Assembly: GCA_003170295.1 (NCBI GenBank)
Contig: PNAJ01000146.1
Coordinates: 78,284 to 142,283, forward strand
Origin: Bryobacterales bacterium
GTDB taxonomy: Bacteria; Acidobacteriota; Terriglobia; Bryobacterales; Bryobacteraceae
DNA length: 64,000 bases
Reading direction: 5' to 3'
Shown: piece after piece, positions 1-8,460 of the stretch
How the letters are laid out: every line of letters begins with the position of its first letter
Position numbering within the stretch: the stretch's first letter is position 1
Notes under the pieces: model-generated
What the model was told of the DNA's origin: nothing
The model's database searches: none
The model's input: the letters and a program-made list of their open reading frames with translations, nothing else
Translations under genes and position numbers: made by a program

Positions 1-426
1 CGCCGGAATCGAGTTGACGATCTTCACCGCATTCCGCGAGGTGCACAGAATATCGCTCTCGGCCTTCACCTCAACGGAAGTATTGATGTACGAAACAATC
101 GTATATTCTGGATAGTGCCGCTTGAATGCGCGGATCTGCTCCACCGGACAGCTATCCACGAGACTACAACCAGCGTCGCGATCCGGCACTACTACAATGC
201 GTTCCGGATTCAGCACCTTCGCCGTCTCCGCCATGAACCACACGCCGCAGAACGCAATGACATCGCCCGAAAACGACTGAGCCTTCCGAGCCAGCTCCAG
301 GCTGTCGCCCACCGCATCGGCCAAGTCCTGAATCTCCGCATCCTGGTAATGATGCGCCAGAATCACAGCCTTGCGGGAAACTCTCAAATCAGCAATTTCT
401 TCGACGAGGGAATCGATGGCAACCAT
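1..426 (-). CDS. nadA: Quinolinate synthase NadA, N-terminal part (cut by window edge)
   Basis: Quinolinate synthase joins iminoaspartate and dihydroxyacetone phosphate to give quinolinate, the first pyridine precursor of NAD; it is a cytoplasmic 4Fe-4S enzyme. The 142 visible codons read from an ATG at 426 and leave the window at base 1. The translation contains the family signatures AVILAHHYQDAEIQDLADAVGDS, read here as ILAHHYQ near residue 20, then GVWFMAETAK and a CTSRNAVKIV segment near the cut end with a ligand-type cysteine. The reading frame is unbroken and GC-rich like the chromosome. The C-terminal cysteines of the cluster lie outside the window. The start is preceded by a weak purine stretch only, so another start a few codons away is possible. 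Family assignment is firm. Confidence 0.93.
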   Translation of the reverse strand, partial: MVAIDSLVEEIADLRVSRKAVILAHHYQDAEIQDLADAVGDSLELARKAQSFSGDVIAFCGVWFMAETAKVLNPERIVVVPDRDAGCSLVDSCPVEQIRAFKRHYPEYTIVSYINTSVEVKAESDILCTSRNAVKIVNSIPA

Positions 427-488
427 GGCAGGACCGCTATCTTTATTCTATCCCCAAACCTCGCCGGGAGCTTCCTTCTTCCGTGTTC

Positions 489-919
489 AATACCTTTCGC
501 CGGCAAAAGCGTCCATGACGTCATGAAGATTGCGCCGCCGAGGTAAGGGACAACATACTCCGATCCGCCGAAAAGATGCCGGAGGAGAACTACAATTTCC
601 GGCCCGCCCCCCGCGTAAGGACATTCGGCCAGATTCTCGGCCACATCGCGCAGGAACAGTATTTGTATTTCTGCGCTCCCGTAAAAGGTGAGCAAAAGGC
701 CGTCGACGTCGAACGAACCAAGACAACCAAGGCGGAACTGATCGTGGCTCTGAAGGATTCGTTCGCGTATTGCGATTCGGTCTACGGCCAAATAACCGAC
801 GCGGACGCAACCGGCATCGTGAACGTCGGTGGCAGCAAAAGCATGAAGCTGCGCCTCCTTTGGATGTGACCTACCTGCGGATGAAAGGACTCGTGCCGTC
901 ATCTACGGAAGGCCAGTGA
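489..919 (+). pseudogene. DinB-family protein, broken by frameshifts
   Basis: DinB-like proteins are four-helix-bundle metal-binding proteins, often thiol-dependent or of unknown role. The middle part (576-869) reads MPEENYNFRPAPRVRTFGQ and GQILGHIAQEQYLYFC, which is typical of the family. Its N-terminal helix lies in another frame (FAGKSVHDVMKIA, ending near 535), while the frame of the middle part has a stop at 516-518 and no start codon before 576. The C-terminal end TYLRMKGLVPSSTEGQ lies in a third frame (866-919), and the expected stretch before it seems to be deleted. So the gene shows at least two frame breaks. It sits directly before the RAYT element, whose arrival may have followed or accompanied the decay. 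Exact pseudogene ends are estimates. Confidence 0.72.
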
Positions 920-932
920 CGAACGCCCCCCG

Positions 933-1782
933 AAGGGGACAGCCTGACGTGACTCCTTGCCGATCGCGACGAAACCGGCAGACCGCTCCGTCCTCTTCAG
1001 GAATTTCCGCCCGCCGCTGCCATTTTTTCAAACCCCCACCGCCTCCAGACTCTCTGGAACTGCACTTCCAGCTGTTTTACGAACGCTTCTTCCCCGAACG
1101 GTCGACCGGAGTACGTGCAACGACGCAGCAGTTGGATCGACACAACCTCTTCACTCGCCCCATGCATCGCCGCCCAGGTCTCCGTCCCGCCCGCCCGCTC
1201 CCAGAACCCCATGTCGAGCACCTTCGACCGGTCGACTCCCGTCACCAAATGAGCTTCCGCCCCCGACCACCGGTACTGCTCCGGCCTCGCCGCCATAACC
1301 GCCCGACACGGATTCTGCTCCACGTACCACAGTGCGATCCACATCCGGTTCTCCGATAACGGGCAGGAATAAAAGCGCGATTGCCACAAATGCCCGCTCC
1401 GGTGACGGCGCGTATTAAGGTACTGCGAATACCGGCCATGGACTCGGCGCAACAGCACCGCCAGCGAGTCCGCTTCCTCCGGCACCAAAATTAAATGCAC
1501 ATGATTCGTCATCAGACAATAAGTCAACACCCGCACGTTCGCATGCGCGGCGTGCTCGCGAATCAACGCCAGATACATGTGGTAGTCGGAGGCACAAAAG
1601 AAAACGCGTTCCCGGTTGGAACCGCGCTGAGTCACATGGTAGGCGAGCCCCGGTACCACGCAGCGGGAATTTCTGGGCATTTTCGAGAAAGAAGTGGCGG
1701 ATGAACCCAAAAACTCTCAAGGGGACGGAGTAGTCTGCTGATTTCGAACAATCAAGCAAGGAGTCACGTCAGGCTGTCCCTT
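933..1782 (-). mobile_element. RAYT element: transposase gene inside nested inverted repeats
   Basis: A 25-base perfect inverted repeat (936-960 against 1756-1780) encloses a Y1 transposase gene. The match extends two more bases outwards apart from one extra G on the left. A second, imperfect inner pair lies at 979-993 and 1721-1737. Both pairs contain or resemble the GGGGACAG motif seen in repeats at 9447-9553 and 23467-23556. RAYT genes are known to be flanked by REP sequences that they can recognise. Whether this unit moves as a whole or only mobilises small REPs cannot be decided from the sequence. Confidence 0.75.
997..1680 (-). CDS. REP-associated tyrosine transposase (RAYT, Y1 / IS200-like fold)
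   Basis: This is a single-strand transposase of the HUH Y1 superfamily, expected to cut and join single-stranded DNA at REP hairpins. The 227-residue product opens with MPRNSRCVVPGLAYHVTQRG, the usual RAYT N-terminus. It has the metal-binding HUH motif NHVHLIL near residue 60 and a tyrosine-bearing helix GRYSQYLNTRRHRSGHLWQ about 30 residues later, followed by the family phrase WYVEQNPCRA. An in-frame start at 1710 would add ten residues; the start at 1680 fits the family better. The gene is intact, so it may be active. Its direct flanks are the inverted repeats listed separately. Confidence 0.9.
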   Translation of the reverse strand: MPRNSRCVVPGLAYHVTQRGSNRERVFFCASDYHMYLALIREHAAHANVRVLTYCLMTNHVHLILVPEEADSLAVLLRRVHGRYSQYLNTRRHRSGHLWQSRFYSCPLSENRMWIALWYVEQNPCRAVMAARPEQYRWSGAEAHLVTGVDRSKVLDMGFWERAGGTETWAAMHGASEEVVSIQLLRRCTYSGRPFGEEAFVKQLEVQFQRVWRRWGFEKMAAAGGNS

Positions 1783-1801
1783 GCGACCCCCTTGCGACCC
1801 T

Positions 1802-4726
1802 TCAGGGAGACGTGAGCTGTTCGCGCCCCTCGAGCCATTCCTTGACGAAGCGGGTCTGCTCGGTATTAAAGCCACAGTCGACGATCTTTTGGGCTAGCTC
1901 TCCAACTACCACGGTGGGCCGTTGCACGTTAAGGATGGGCGACAATGCTCTTCCGAAGCCGCAGGACGATCCCTTGGCGGCTTCAATGTAGGCTTTGTCT
2001 GAAGATTCACTGTGAACTGCGAGTACGCAAAATGCGCCGAAGAGTGCGTCTGGCAAGAGTGTGGCTGTCCTTTCTTGTGGTGTTGTCTCGAACGCAAAGT
2101 TAGCGTCAAATCCTTGAGCCTTTACTCTTTTGGTCCATGGCCTGGCTGTTGACATCAAGATTCGCCCCAGGTCAGTAATTTCCGTGCCGGATCTCGGATG
2201 TGATCTTCCCTGCTCCGCAAAGTTTAGGCTGCGCAACAGGAAGGAGGCTACTGAGACGTAAAACCAACCGAACAAGCGAGATTTCGCTCCAGTCCAGACC
2301 GCCTTTGGCCCTCCCCATCGGATTAAGTTTTCAAGTGGTGTCTCATCGTCGAAGTAGGAGGAAAGGAGTGCGAAGGCGTCTGTCTGTACCAATTCTCTGA
2401 TTCGCACGGAGCACTCGGTACGAACCTCTCCTATTGCCGTTCTCCAGGCTTCGGAGGCTTCAAGGTTTCCTGCGATGCGGCGACCCGAGGTCTTGAAAAA
2501 GTGCATGACCTCCAGGGCTCTGAGGCCCTGCCGCTTGTGGCCGCTTTTCAAAACTTTGATCAGATGATCTCGAGAGACTTCGATTACAGAACTCCGATTC
2601 TCGCGGCCTATTTCCAGCAGAGGCCGTAGCACCATCTCTCCGCGTCCGTCCGGGCTTGGCGCGGAGACTGCGCGCGCAAATTCTTTCTTGATACAAAAAT
2701 CGAGCGAGGCGAGTGCGATTGCTCGCCTTGTCGGTGGACTGGGGACGATGGCCTCAAGGCATCGGCCAGAAAATGACAACGAGGAGGCACGTTCAGCCGC
2801 AGGTAATTCGACATCGTTTAACAGGCCGCTGAGAAGTTGGTCGGCGGCTCCCTGTACTCTGCGTGCCTGAAGCTGAAAGGACAGCAATGCCACAACATCC
2901 CACTCGGCCATTCGAATTCGCGGTTTCAGCTCCCTCGCGAGCGTCTCGGGCGTTGGATGTAGCGACAGCAGATGACATGCGGCGAAGTATTCCAGGAGAG
3001 TTCTGTGCGTGAACTGGAATAATTTCTCTCCCTGCCCTGTGGTTCCCATGTCGCTGAAAACCCAAGCCCGGCCAGTGCAGAAGTCAATGAACCCTTTTGC
3101 TGCGGACATCGCTTTGATCGGATCCTCGAAAACCCACTGTGCGAGGTACTCGCTTGTTCGACTCACCAAGCTCTCGCTTGTCACGCCTCCTTGGAGAGAT
3201 TTGTCCGAATAGATCCAATAAGCCAAGTGCTGCATCGCCGGCCGGATTTTGTCTTCGAACTCAAGTTGCACCACGATATTTCGACCCTTGTCCCATCTTT
3301 CGAACAGCATAACGGAGCATTTCTCATAGACATCGGCACGATTGCGAGGAATGTATCCCTCGATCCGGTACAGGTTGCACATTAGGGCCAACATGAGGGG
3401 GTTACTCCGTAGATCAGGTGCCACCGAGCTCTCTAGCACGAAGGCCGCTGCCTTTTGTTGTTGCTGTTGCTCGTTCAGGTCCTCGTCGTGAGAGAACCAC
3501 TTCGCTGCATATTCCATGATGCGAGGTTCGTTGAATTCAGCGATTTTGAACAAGACAAAGCTTCGCTCGTCGAGCGGCGCTTGGGCGTACCCTACTTCGC
3601 GGGACGTAACCAGAACGGGTACGGCAGGATAAAACGTACAAAATGATTCGACGTCTGCACTGACCTCCTGTCGGTAGCTTGTCTCTAGTAGCTCATCTAA
3701 TCCATCGAAGATAACCAGCGCCCTTCCATTTAGCAAGAGGTATTCCAACGCTCCAGGTGGTGGTGGCACTTGATAAAGAGAGTTCGATTGTCTCTCAATA
3801 AATTGAAGGATAGAGCAAGCGTCCTCCTTCTTCTGCCTACCGTAGTCTCTGAGAACCACCAAGATGGGGCTAAGTGCGCGATTGCAAGCTATGCGGTCAT
3901 CGTACTTGCTCGCAACGTCGTGCGCCAGTTTTGCTGCCAGCGTGGATTTGCCGCCACCTGGATTCCCGAGGATTACCGTTCGGCGCATCTGGTCCAGGAT
4001 GTTGTTGAGCGACGCCTCCACGGACGTCGATTGTTTGTTTTTGGGGACGATCGAGAACGCGGGCGTCACGTATAGATCGCCGATGGGTACCTTCCTGGCC
4101 GTGTCAAAGTGAGGTGGCTGTATATAGGAATGACGATTACCAACCTGGCGCCGGTAGTTTTCCTCGAACAGTAAGAACAGAGCAACGTCCGGCACGATTG
4201 CTGCGGTGAGGAGTTCGATGTTCTTTTTAAGCGCGCCCAACTCATCCGCCAGTTGCCGATGTCGGAGGCTGGACATCGCCTCGTGGGCGGCCAGGATTCC
4301 GTGCTTTGTCGCCTCTTCGAGGACCTCTGAGCAGCTTGTCGTGATTGCTTGGAATAACATTTCCGCGACCCGCGCGGTCTCGGTCGAGGCTGACCCAATA
4401 TGGAGGGAAAAAAGTGAACTGAATTCTTGTCTGATCAGAGCCGTGTCGGGTTGCTCAAATGTGTGGCTAGAATACAGTTGGCGAATGACCGTCTCAACTT
4501 CTGGTGAGGCCAAGAATTTCGTCAGTCGTGTTCGCTCCACCTCTAGACCGAGGGGATAAATCTCGGCTAGACCGGAAATAGACTTCTGGATTGCGTGATC
4601 GAGGCTTTTGTTTTTGACCAGATGTTCTTTAAATGCCTGGGCCTGCTTTATCCCAGTGCGGCCCACGAACGCCCACAAGCCGTTGGCGGCGACGCTTACT
4701 AGTAATTCGGTGAGTAGCAGATCCAT
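1802..4726 (-). CDS. NACHT-domain STAND NTPase (NLR-like), putative antiphage protein
   Basis: STAND/NACHT NTPases are signal-responsive switches; bacterial members (bNACHT) are known antiphage proteins. This 974-residue protein starts with an all-helical region (about 1-200) with no enzymatic motif that I recognise, comparable to the NACHT N-terminal helical domains. The NTPase core follows: Walker A GNPGGGKST near 254-262, Walker B ALVIFDGLDEL near 336-346, then sensor TSREVGYAQ, and a winged-helix part with FTHRTLLEYFAAC near 600. The last ~350 residues are helical, have no visible LRR or WD repeats, and may be the sensing part. It stands alone apart from an AbrB antitoxin remnant upstream. 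Codons are less GC-rich than in the core genes, which suggests transfer. The antiphage role is inferred from the family. Confidence 0.85.
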   Translation of the reverse strand: MDLLLTELLVSVAANGLWAFVGRTGIKQAQAFKEHLVKNKSLDHAIQKSISGLAEIYPLGLEVERTRLTKFLASPEVETVIRQLYSSHTFEQPDTALIRQEFSSLFSLHIGSASTETARVAEMLFQAITTSCSEVLEEATKHGILAAHEAMSSLRHRQLADELGALKKNIELLTAAIVPDVALFLLFEENYRRQVGNRHSYIQPPHFDTARKVPIGDLYVTPAFSIVPKNKQSTSVEASLNNILDQMRRTVILGNPGGGKSTLAAKLAHDVASKYDDRIACNRALSPILVVLRDYGRQKKEDACSILQFIERQSNSLYQVPPPPGALEYLLLNGRALVIFDGLDELLETSYRQEVSADVESFCTFYPAVPVLVTSREVGYAQAPLDERSFVLFKIAEFNEPRIMEYAAKWFSHDEDLNEQQQQQKAAAFVLESSVAPDLRSNPLMLALMCNLYRIEGYIPRNRADVYEKCSVMLFERWDKGRNIVVQLEFEDKIRPAMQHLAYWIYSDKSLQGGVTSESLVSRTSEYLAQWVFEDPIKAMSAAKGFIDFCTGRAWVFSDMGTTGQGEKLFQFTHRTLLEYFAACHLLSLHPTPETLARELKPRIRMAEWDVVALLSFQLQARRVQGAADQLLSGLLNDVELPAAERASSLSFSGRCLEAIVPSPPTRRAIALASLDFCIKKEFARAVSAPSPDGRGEMVLRPLLEIGRENRSSVIEVSRDHLIKVLKSGHKRQGLRALEVMHFFKTSGRRIAGNLEASEAWRTAIGEVRTECSVRIRELVQTDAFALLSSYFDDETPLENLIRWGGPKAVWTGAKSRLFGWFYVSVASFLLRSLNFAEQGRSHPRSGTEITDLGRILMSTARPWTKRVKAQGFDANFAFETTPQERTATLLPDALFGAFCVLAVHSESSDKAYIEAAKGSSCGFGRALSPILNVQRPTVVVGELAQKIVDCGFNTEQTRFVKEWLEGREQLTSP

Positions 4727-4786
4727 TGGTTCCTTCCGGTCATCCGGTTTGCTGGGTCACGGTTCGTCGCAGCTCACCACGGGATT

Positions 4787-5001
4787 TTAGCATTTGAGGG
4801 CGGCCCTTTCGTGAGCCTCTCCACCCTCCGCGATTCCCCGCATCGTCCGCCAATCCGGCAATTCGCGCGCCACCCGCTCCATTACCAGGGCCTCGCCCTG
4901 AACGTCGATCATGCCCTCAGTCCTCGCCTTGAGGTTCAAACGACCCGTAGCTTCTTCGGGATCGCAATCTGCCCTTTCGACGAAATGGTTGCTGTCGTCA
5001 T
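4787..5001 (-). pseudogene. AbrB/SpoVT-type antitoxin, frameshifted
   Basis: An ATG at 5001 opens a frame reading MTTATISSKGQIAIPKKLR, the classic swapped-hairpin AbrB DNA-binding motif of VapB/MazE-like antitoxins, but it stops after 21 residues at 4936. The rest of the domain continues in the next frame as LNLKARTEGMIDVQGEAL, then MERVARELPDWRTMRG, and ends at 4787. One missing base around 4939-4942 explains the break. It lies just after the DedA-like gene and before the NACHT gene. No PIN or other toxin gene follows, so this looks like the stranded half of a lost toxin-antitoxin pair. A sequencing error is an alternative to real decay. Confidence 0.75.
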
Positions 5002-5019
5002 ACAGCTCAATCTTATCAG

Positions 5020-5610
5020 CTACTGCTCCACCGTCTCCCGATCCAAAAACCTCAGCAGCGCATAAAAAAACAAAAAAATCCCCACCGCGAAGAAGACCAT
5101 ATGCCACGTGTGCGCCTTCACCCACGCCTTCGAATTGTCCACGGTCCCGAGCTTCACTCCCAAATACGCCAGCGCCGAATATCGGACGATGCGGCCCACT
5201 GCCAGCACTCCCATGAATCTCCATCGCGGCACGCCCATCGCCCCCGCGCACGCCGCGAATACTTTGAACGGGAGAAACGGCAGAGGAACCAGCGCCGGGA
5301 TGAACACCGTGACCAGTCCGTAGCGTTGAAACCACATGCGGAATTTTGCGCCACGCTCCGACGAAGTATATTTCTTGAGCAGTCGTTCGCCGCCCCGCCG
5401 CATCACGTCGAAAAACGCGGCTGTCCCAATTAAAGATCCCAGCACCGCCATCGCGGCGCACAAAGCAGCGTCGTTCGGCCGCGCAATCGCCATCCCCACT
5501 AGCAGCCAGTCGGTGCCCCCTGGATTCGGAATCCCCAATGATTCCACGGTCGAAACAATCAACAAACTCCAAGGCCCCAGCGACTTCAGCAGCTCCCAGA
5601 ATTGACTCAT
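5020..5610 (-). CDS. DedA-like VTT-domain membrane protein
   Basis: This 196-residue polytopic inner-membrane protein has the VTT (DedA/SNARE-associated) fold. Such proteins are linked to lipid (undecaprenyl phosphate or phospholipid) translocation and membrane homeostasis. The N-terminal re-entrant segment carries ESLGIPNPGGTDWLLVGMA. The central part has GSLIGTAAFFDVMRRGG, and the conserved proline-rich loop reads ALVPLPFLPFKVFAACAGAM. Three to four further hydrophobic helices follow. The ATG at 5608-5610 overlaps the ligA stop at 5607-5609, so it is probably translated by coupling to ligA. The family is clear; the substrate is not known. Confidence 0.82.
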   Translation of the reverse strand: MSQFWELLKSLGPWSLLIVSTVESLGIPNPGGTDWLLVGMAIARPNDAALCAAMAVLGSLIGTAAFFDVMRRGGERLLKKYTSSERGAKFRMWFQRYGLVTVFIPALVPLPFLPFKVFAACAGAMGVPRWRFMGVLAVGRIVRYSALAYLGVKLGTVDNSKAWVKAHTWHMVFFAVGIFLFFYALLRFLDRETVEQ

Positions 5611-7562
5611 GCCATCATTCCGATCAACTCCGCCTCGTCGACAACCTTGATCCCCAGTTCCTTTGCTTTATCGAGCTTCGATCCCGCCTCCTCGCCCGCC
5701 ACGACGTAATTCGTTTTCTTGCTCACCGATTTCGCAACTTTCCCGCCCGCCGCTTCAATGCGCTGCTGCGCTTCTTCGCGCGTCAAATTCGGAAGCGTCC
5801 CCGTAAGAACAAATGTCAGCCCTTGAAGTTTTCCCGTCTGCCGGGTCACCTCATAGGTGAAAACAAAACCCTCATGGCGCAGACGCTCCACCAATTCGCG
5901 ATTCGCGGGTTGATCGAAGAATTGCCGGATGCTATGCGCAACCTTCGGGCCGACCTCTTCCGCTTTTTTCAATTCCTCTTCATCGGCGTTCATGATTTTG
6001 TCGAGATCGCCAAAAGTCTTCGCGAGTATTTGCGCCGTGCGCTCTCCGACAAACGGAATTCCAAGCCCGTTAATAAGGCGATTTAAGGTCGATTTGCGCG
6101 ACGCTTCGATGTGTTTAAGGACGTTTAAGGCCGACTTAGAACCCATCCTTTCCATCTTTACGAGGTCATCGAGCGTCAATTTGTACAGATCGGCGACGTT
6201 TTTCACCAATCCCGAGCCGACCAGATTGTTCACCAGCACTTCGCCCAAGCCATCGATGTCCATAACGCCCCGAGCCGCGAAATGGAGTACCGATTCCTTC
6301 AGACGCGCCGGACAATTCGTGTTGATGCAACGGCTTATCGCTTCGCCCTCGGCACGCACCACGTCGCCGCCGCAATCGGGGCAGGTTGTAGGCATTACGA
6401 ACGGTCGCCGATTATCCCCTTCGTTGACCACCCGCACAACCTTCGGAATCACGTCGCCCGCGCGCTCAACTAGAACCGTATCACCAATTTGCACCCCCAA
6501 CCGGCCAATTTCATCTTCGTTGTGCAGCGTTGCTTTTCCGACCATGACGCCGCCGATGTTCACCGGCGTGAAAATCGCGGTTGGTGTCACCGCGCCAGTC
6601 CGGCCGACGTTGACAATGATATCTTCAACAAGCGTTTGAGCTTGTTGCGCTGGAAATTTAAACGCGATCGCCCATCGTGGAGCCTTCGCCGTCCAACCCA
6701 ATTTCGCTTGCTGCGCGACGGAATCGACCTTCGCGACGACTCCATCGATCTCGAGCGGCAACGAATCCCGCTTTGCTTCCCACTCTTTGCAATATGCCAC
6801 CAACTCTTCAATCCCCTGACATCGCTTCCGATGACTATTCACCTTAAATCCCATCGCATGAAGCGCTTCGAGCGATTCCCATTGCGTCGGTCGCGGAGGG
6901 ATCAGGAAGTACGCATAAAAATCAAGCTGCCTGGAAGCCGTGATCGATGGATCGAGCACTCGCAGCGACCCCGCGGCCGCGTTTCGCGGATTCGCAAATC
7001 GAGGCAGTTCAGCAAGTTCGCGTTCCGCGTTGAGTTTTTCAAACGCCTTCTTGTTGAACACCACTTCGCCGCGCACTTCAAACGATCCTTTCGCCCGCAG
7101 CGGAATCGACCGGATGGTGCGCGTATTTTCCGTAACATCCTCCCCGACTGATCCGTCGCCGCGCGTCACTGCTTGCGCAAATGCACCATCGCGATAATGC
7201 ACCGCGAGCGATAGGCCATCCAATTTCAACTCAGCGACATATGTGTACGACTGGTCGCCTAAAAGTTCCCGCACACGACGATCGAAATCGCGCAACTCGG
7301 CTTCATCGAGCGCATTATCGAGGCTCAGCATGGCGCCCGAATGCGCTACTTTGACGAATCCTTCGCGCGGTTTGCCGCCCACCCGCTGCGTGGGCGAATC
7401 GGGAGTGACAAGTTCCGGATGAGCCTCTTCTAACGCCTTTAATTCCTGCATCATCCGGTCGTATTCGGCGTCGGTGATTTCCGGCGCGTCGAGCACGTAA
7501 TAGAGATGCTCATGGCGGCGCAGTTCATCCTGCAAATGTTTATACTGAGAGGATCGCAACAT
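5607..7562 (-). CDS. ligA: NAD-dependent DNA ligase LigA
   Basis: LigA seals nicks in duplex DNA during replication and repair using NAD as adenylate donor. The 651-residue protein is near the usual 670. Domains run in order: Ia (HEHLYYVLDAPEITDAEYD near 17-36), adenylation with nucleophile K113 in ELKLDG, OB fold (VNVGRTGAVTPTA near 318), a zinc finger with C394, C397, C412 and C417, helix-hairpin-helix repeats (GLGIPFVGERTAQILA) and a C-terminal BRCT domain from about 570 (LTGTLPNLTREEAQ). All key residues are present. It is divergent from the lipid-kinase gene, and its start lies within about ten bases of where that gene must begin. It is the first gene of a two-gene unit with the DedA-like gene. 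Confidence 0.97.
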   Translation of the reverse strand: MLRSSQYKHLQDELRRHEHLYYVLDAPEITDAEYDRMMQELKALEEAHPELVTPDSPTQRVGGKPREGFVKVAHSGAMLSLDNALDEAELRDFDRRVRELLGDQSYTYVAELKLDGLSLAVHYRDGAFAQAVTRGDGSVGEDVTENTRTIRSIPLRAKGSFEVRGEVVFNKKAFEKLNAERELAELPRFANPRNAAAGSLRVLDPSITASRQLDFYAYFLIPPRPTQWESLEALHAMGFKVNSHRKRCQGIEELVAYCKEWEAKRDSLPLEIDGVVAKVDSVAQQAKLGWTAKAPRWAIAFKFPAQQAQTLVEDIIVNVGRTGAVTPTAIFTPVNIGGVMVGKATLHNEDEIGRLGVQIGDTVLVERAGDVIPKVVRVVNEGDNRRPFVMPTTCPDCGGDVVRAEGEAISRCINTNCPARLKESVLHFAARGVMDIDGLGEVLVNNLVGSGLVKNVADLYKLTLDDLVKMERMGSKSALNVLKHIEASRKSTLNRLINGLGIPFVGERTAQILAKTFGDLDKIMNADEEELKKAEEVGPKVAHSIRQFFDQPANRELVERLRHEGFVFTYEVTRQTGKLQGLTFVLTGTLPNLTREEAQQRIEAAGGKVAKSVSKKTNYVVAGEEAGSKLDKAKELGIKVVDEAELIGMMA

Positions 7563-8455
7563 ATCAGCAGCCGGTTCTTATCTATAATCCCGCAGCCGGC
7601 AAATTCCGACGCAACCCCGAGCGTACTTTACAACGTACCACTGACGCACTCGGCCGCGCGAGCCTCCGGCCCCGCCTTATTCGCACCGAGGAAGCGGGAC
7701 ATGCGACGGAACTCGCGGCGCAAGCGGCTCGCGAAGGCGCGGATCTGATTCTGGTGCTGGGGGGCGATGGCACCATCAACGAGGTGGTTAACGGAATGAT
7801 CGGGTCGGATGCGCATTTGGGCGTGCTGGCAGGCGGGACTGCGAACGTGCTGGCGATGGAGCTGGGCTTGGGATCGAAACTGGAGCGAGCCATCGATCGC
7901 CTCTCGCGCTGCACTCCGAAGCGGGTGTCGCTCGGCAAGATTTGGCAGTCCGGTCAGCCTGCGCGTCATTTCCTGATGATGGCTGGCGCGGGATTCGACG
8001 CGCAAGTCGTCTGCGATCTGAATCCGGGACTCAAGTCGAAAACGGGCAAGCTGGCTTACTGGGTGGCGGGATTTTCGCAAATCGTCAAACGGGTGGGGCA
8101 GCTCGAAACCCGCATTAATGGCGACACGTATCATTGTGGATTCACTTTAGCCGCGCGGGTGCGGAATTATGGAGGCGACCTCGAACTGGCGCGAGGCGCG
8201 TCGCTGCTGAGCGACGAATTCGAGACCGTCATGTTCGAGGGATCGAATCCGTTACGATACGCTTTTTACATGCTCGCAGTGGCGGTGAAACAGGTACAGA
8301 AGATGCCTGGGGTGCACACGGTGCGCTCGACGCGGATTGAACTGCTGGGCGACGCGCCGATTCAGATCGACGGCGAATATCTGGGCCGGTCGCCAGCGAC
8401 GATTGAGATTGTGCCCGATGCGCTTACAATGCTGATGCCAGAGTCATATGGATAA
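7553..8455 (+). CDS. Diacylglycerol/lipid kinase-like protein (YegS/DagK family), start uncertain
   Basis: Enzymes of this family phosphorylate diacylglycerol or related lipids with ATP at the membrane. The frame shows the N-terminal strand PVLIYNPAAGKFRRNP, the nucleotide-binding GGDGTINEVVNG and GVLAGGTANVLAMELG, and a C-terminal MFEGSNP...IQIDGEYLG region, so it is a full domain. The difficulty is the start. No ATG, GTG or TTG occurs in frame between the divergent ligA start and the conserved NPAAGK strand. The first canonical start is a GTG at 7754, which would remove about 65 conserved residues. I place the start at an ATC at 7553, but this is a guess; a start codon lost by mutation is possible. 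The following gene begins five bases after the stop, so the two form an operon. Confidence 0.8.
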   Translation: MATYQQPVLIYNPAAGKFRRNPERTLQRTTDALGRASLRPRLIRTEEAGHATELAAQAAREGADLILVLGGDGTINEVVNGMIGSDAHLGVLAGGTANVLAMELGLGSKLERAIDRLSRCTPKRVSLGKIWQSGQPARHFLMMAGAGFDAQVVCDLNPGLKSKTGKLAYWVAGFSQIVKRVGQLETRINGDTYHCGFTLAARVRNYGGDLELARGASLLSDEFETVMFEGSNPLRYAFYMLAVAVKQVQKMPGVHTVRSTRIELLGDAPIQIDGEYLGRSPATIEIVPDALTMLMPESYG

Positions 8456-8460
8456 ACGGC

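Noticed and set aside
384..902. Long minus-strand frames over the DinB remnant (172 and 107 codons)
   Set aside because: They are out of frame with both the DinB pieces and nadA and their products show no recognisable motifs; the DinB pieces explain the region.
4787..5572. A 261-codon minus-strand frame over the DedA-like gene
   Set aside because: Its first part is the antisense-like shadow of the DedA frame; only the last ~50 codons are real, as the second half of the AbrB domain.
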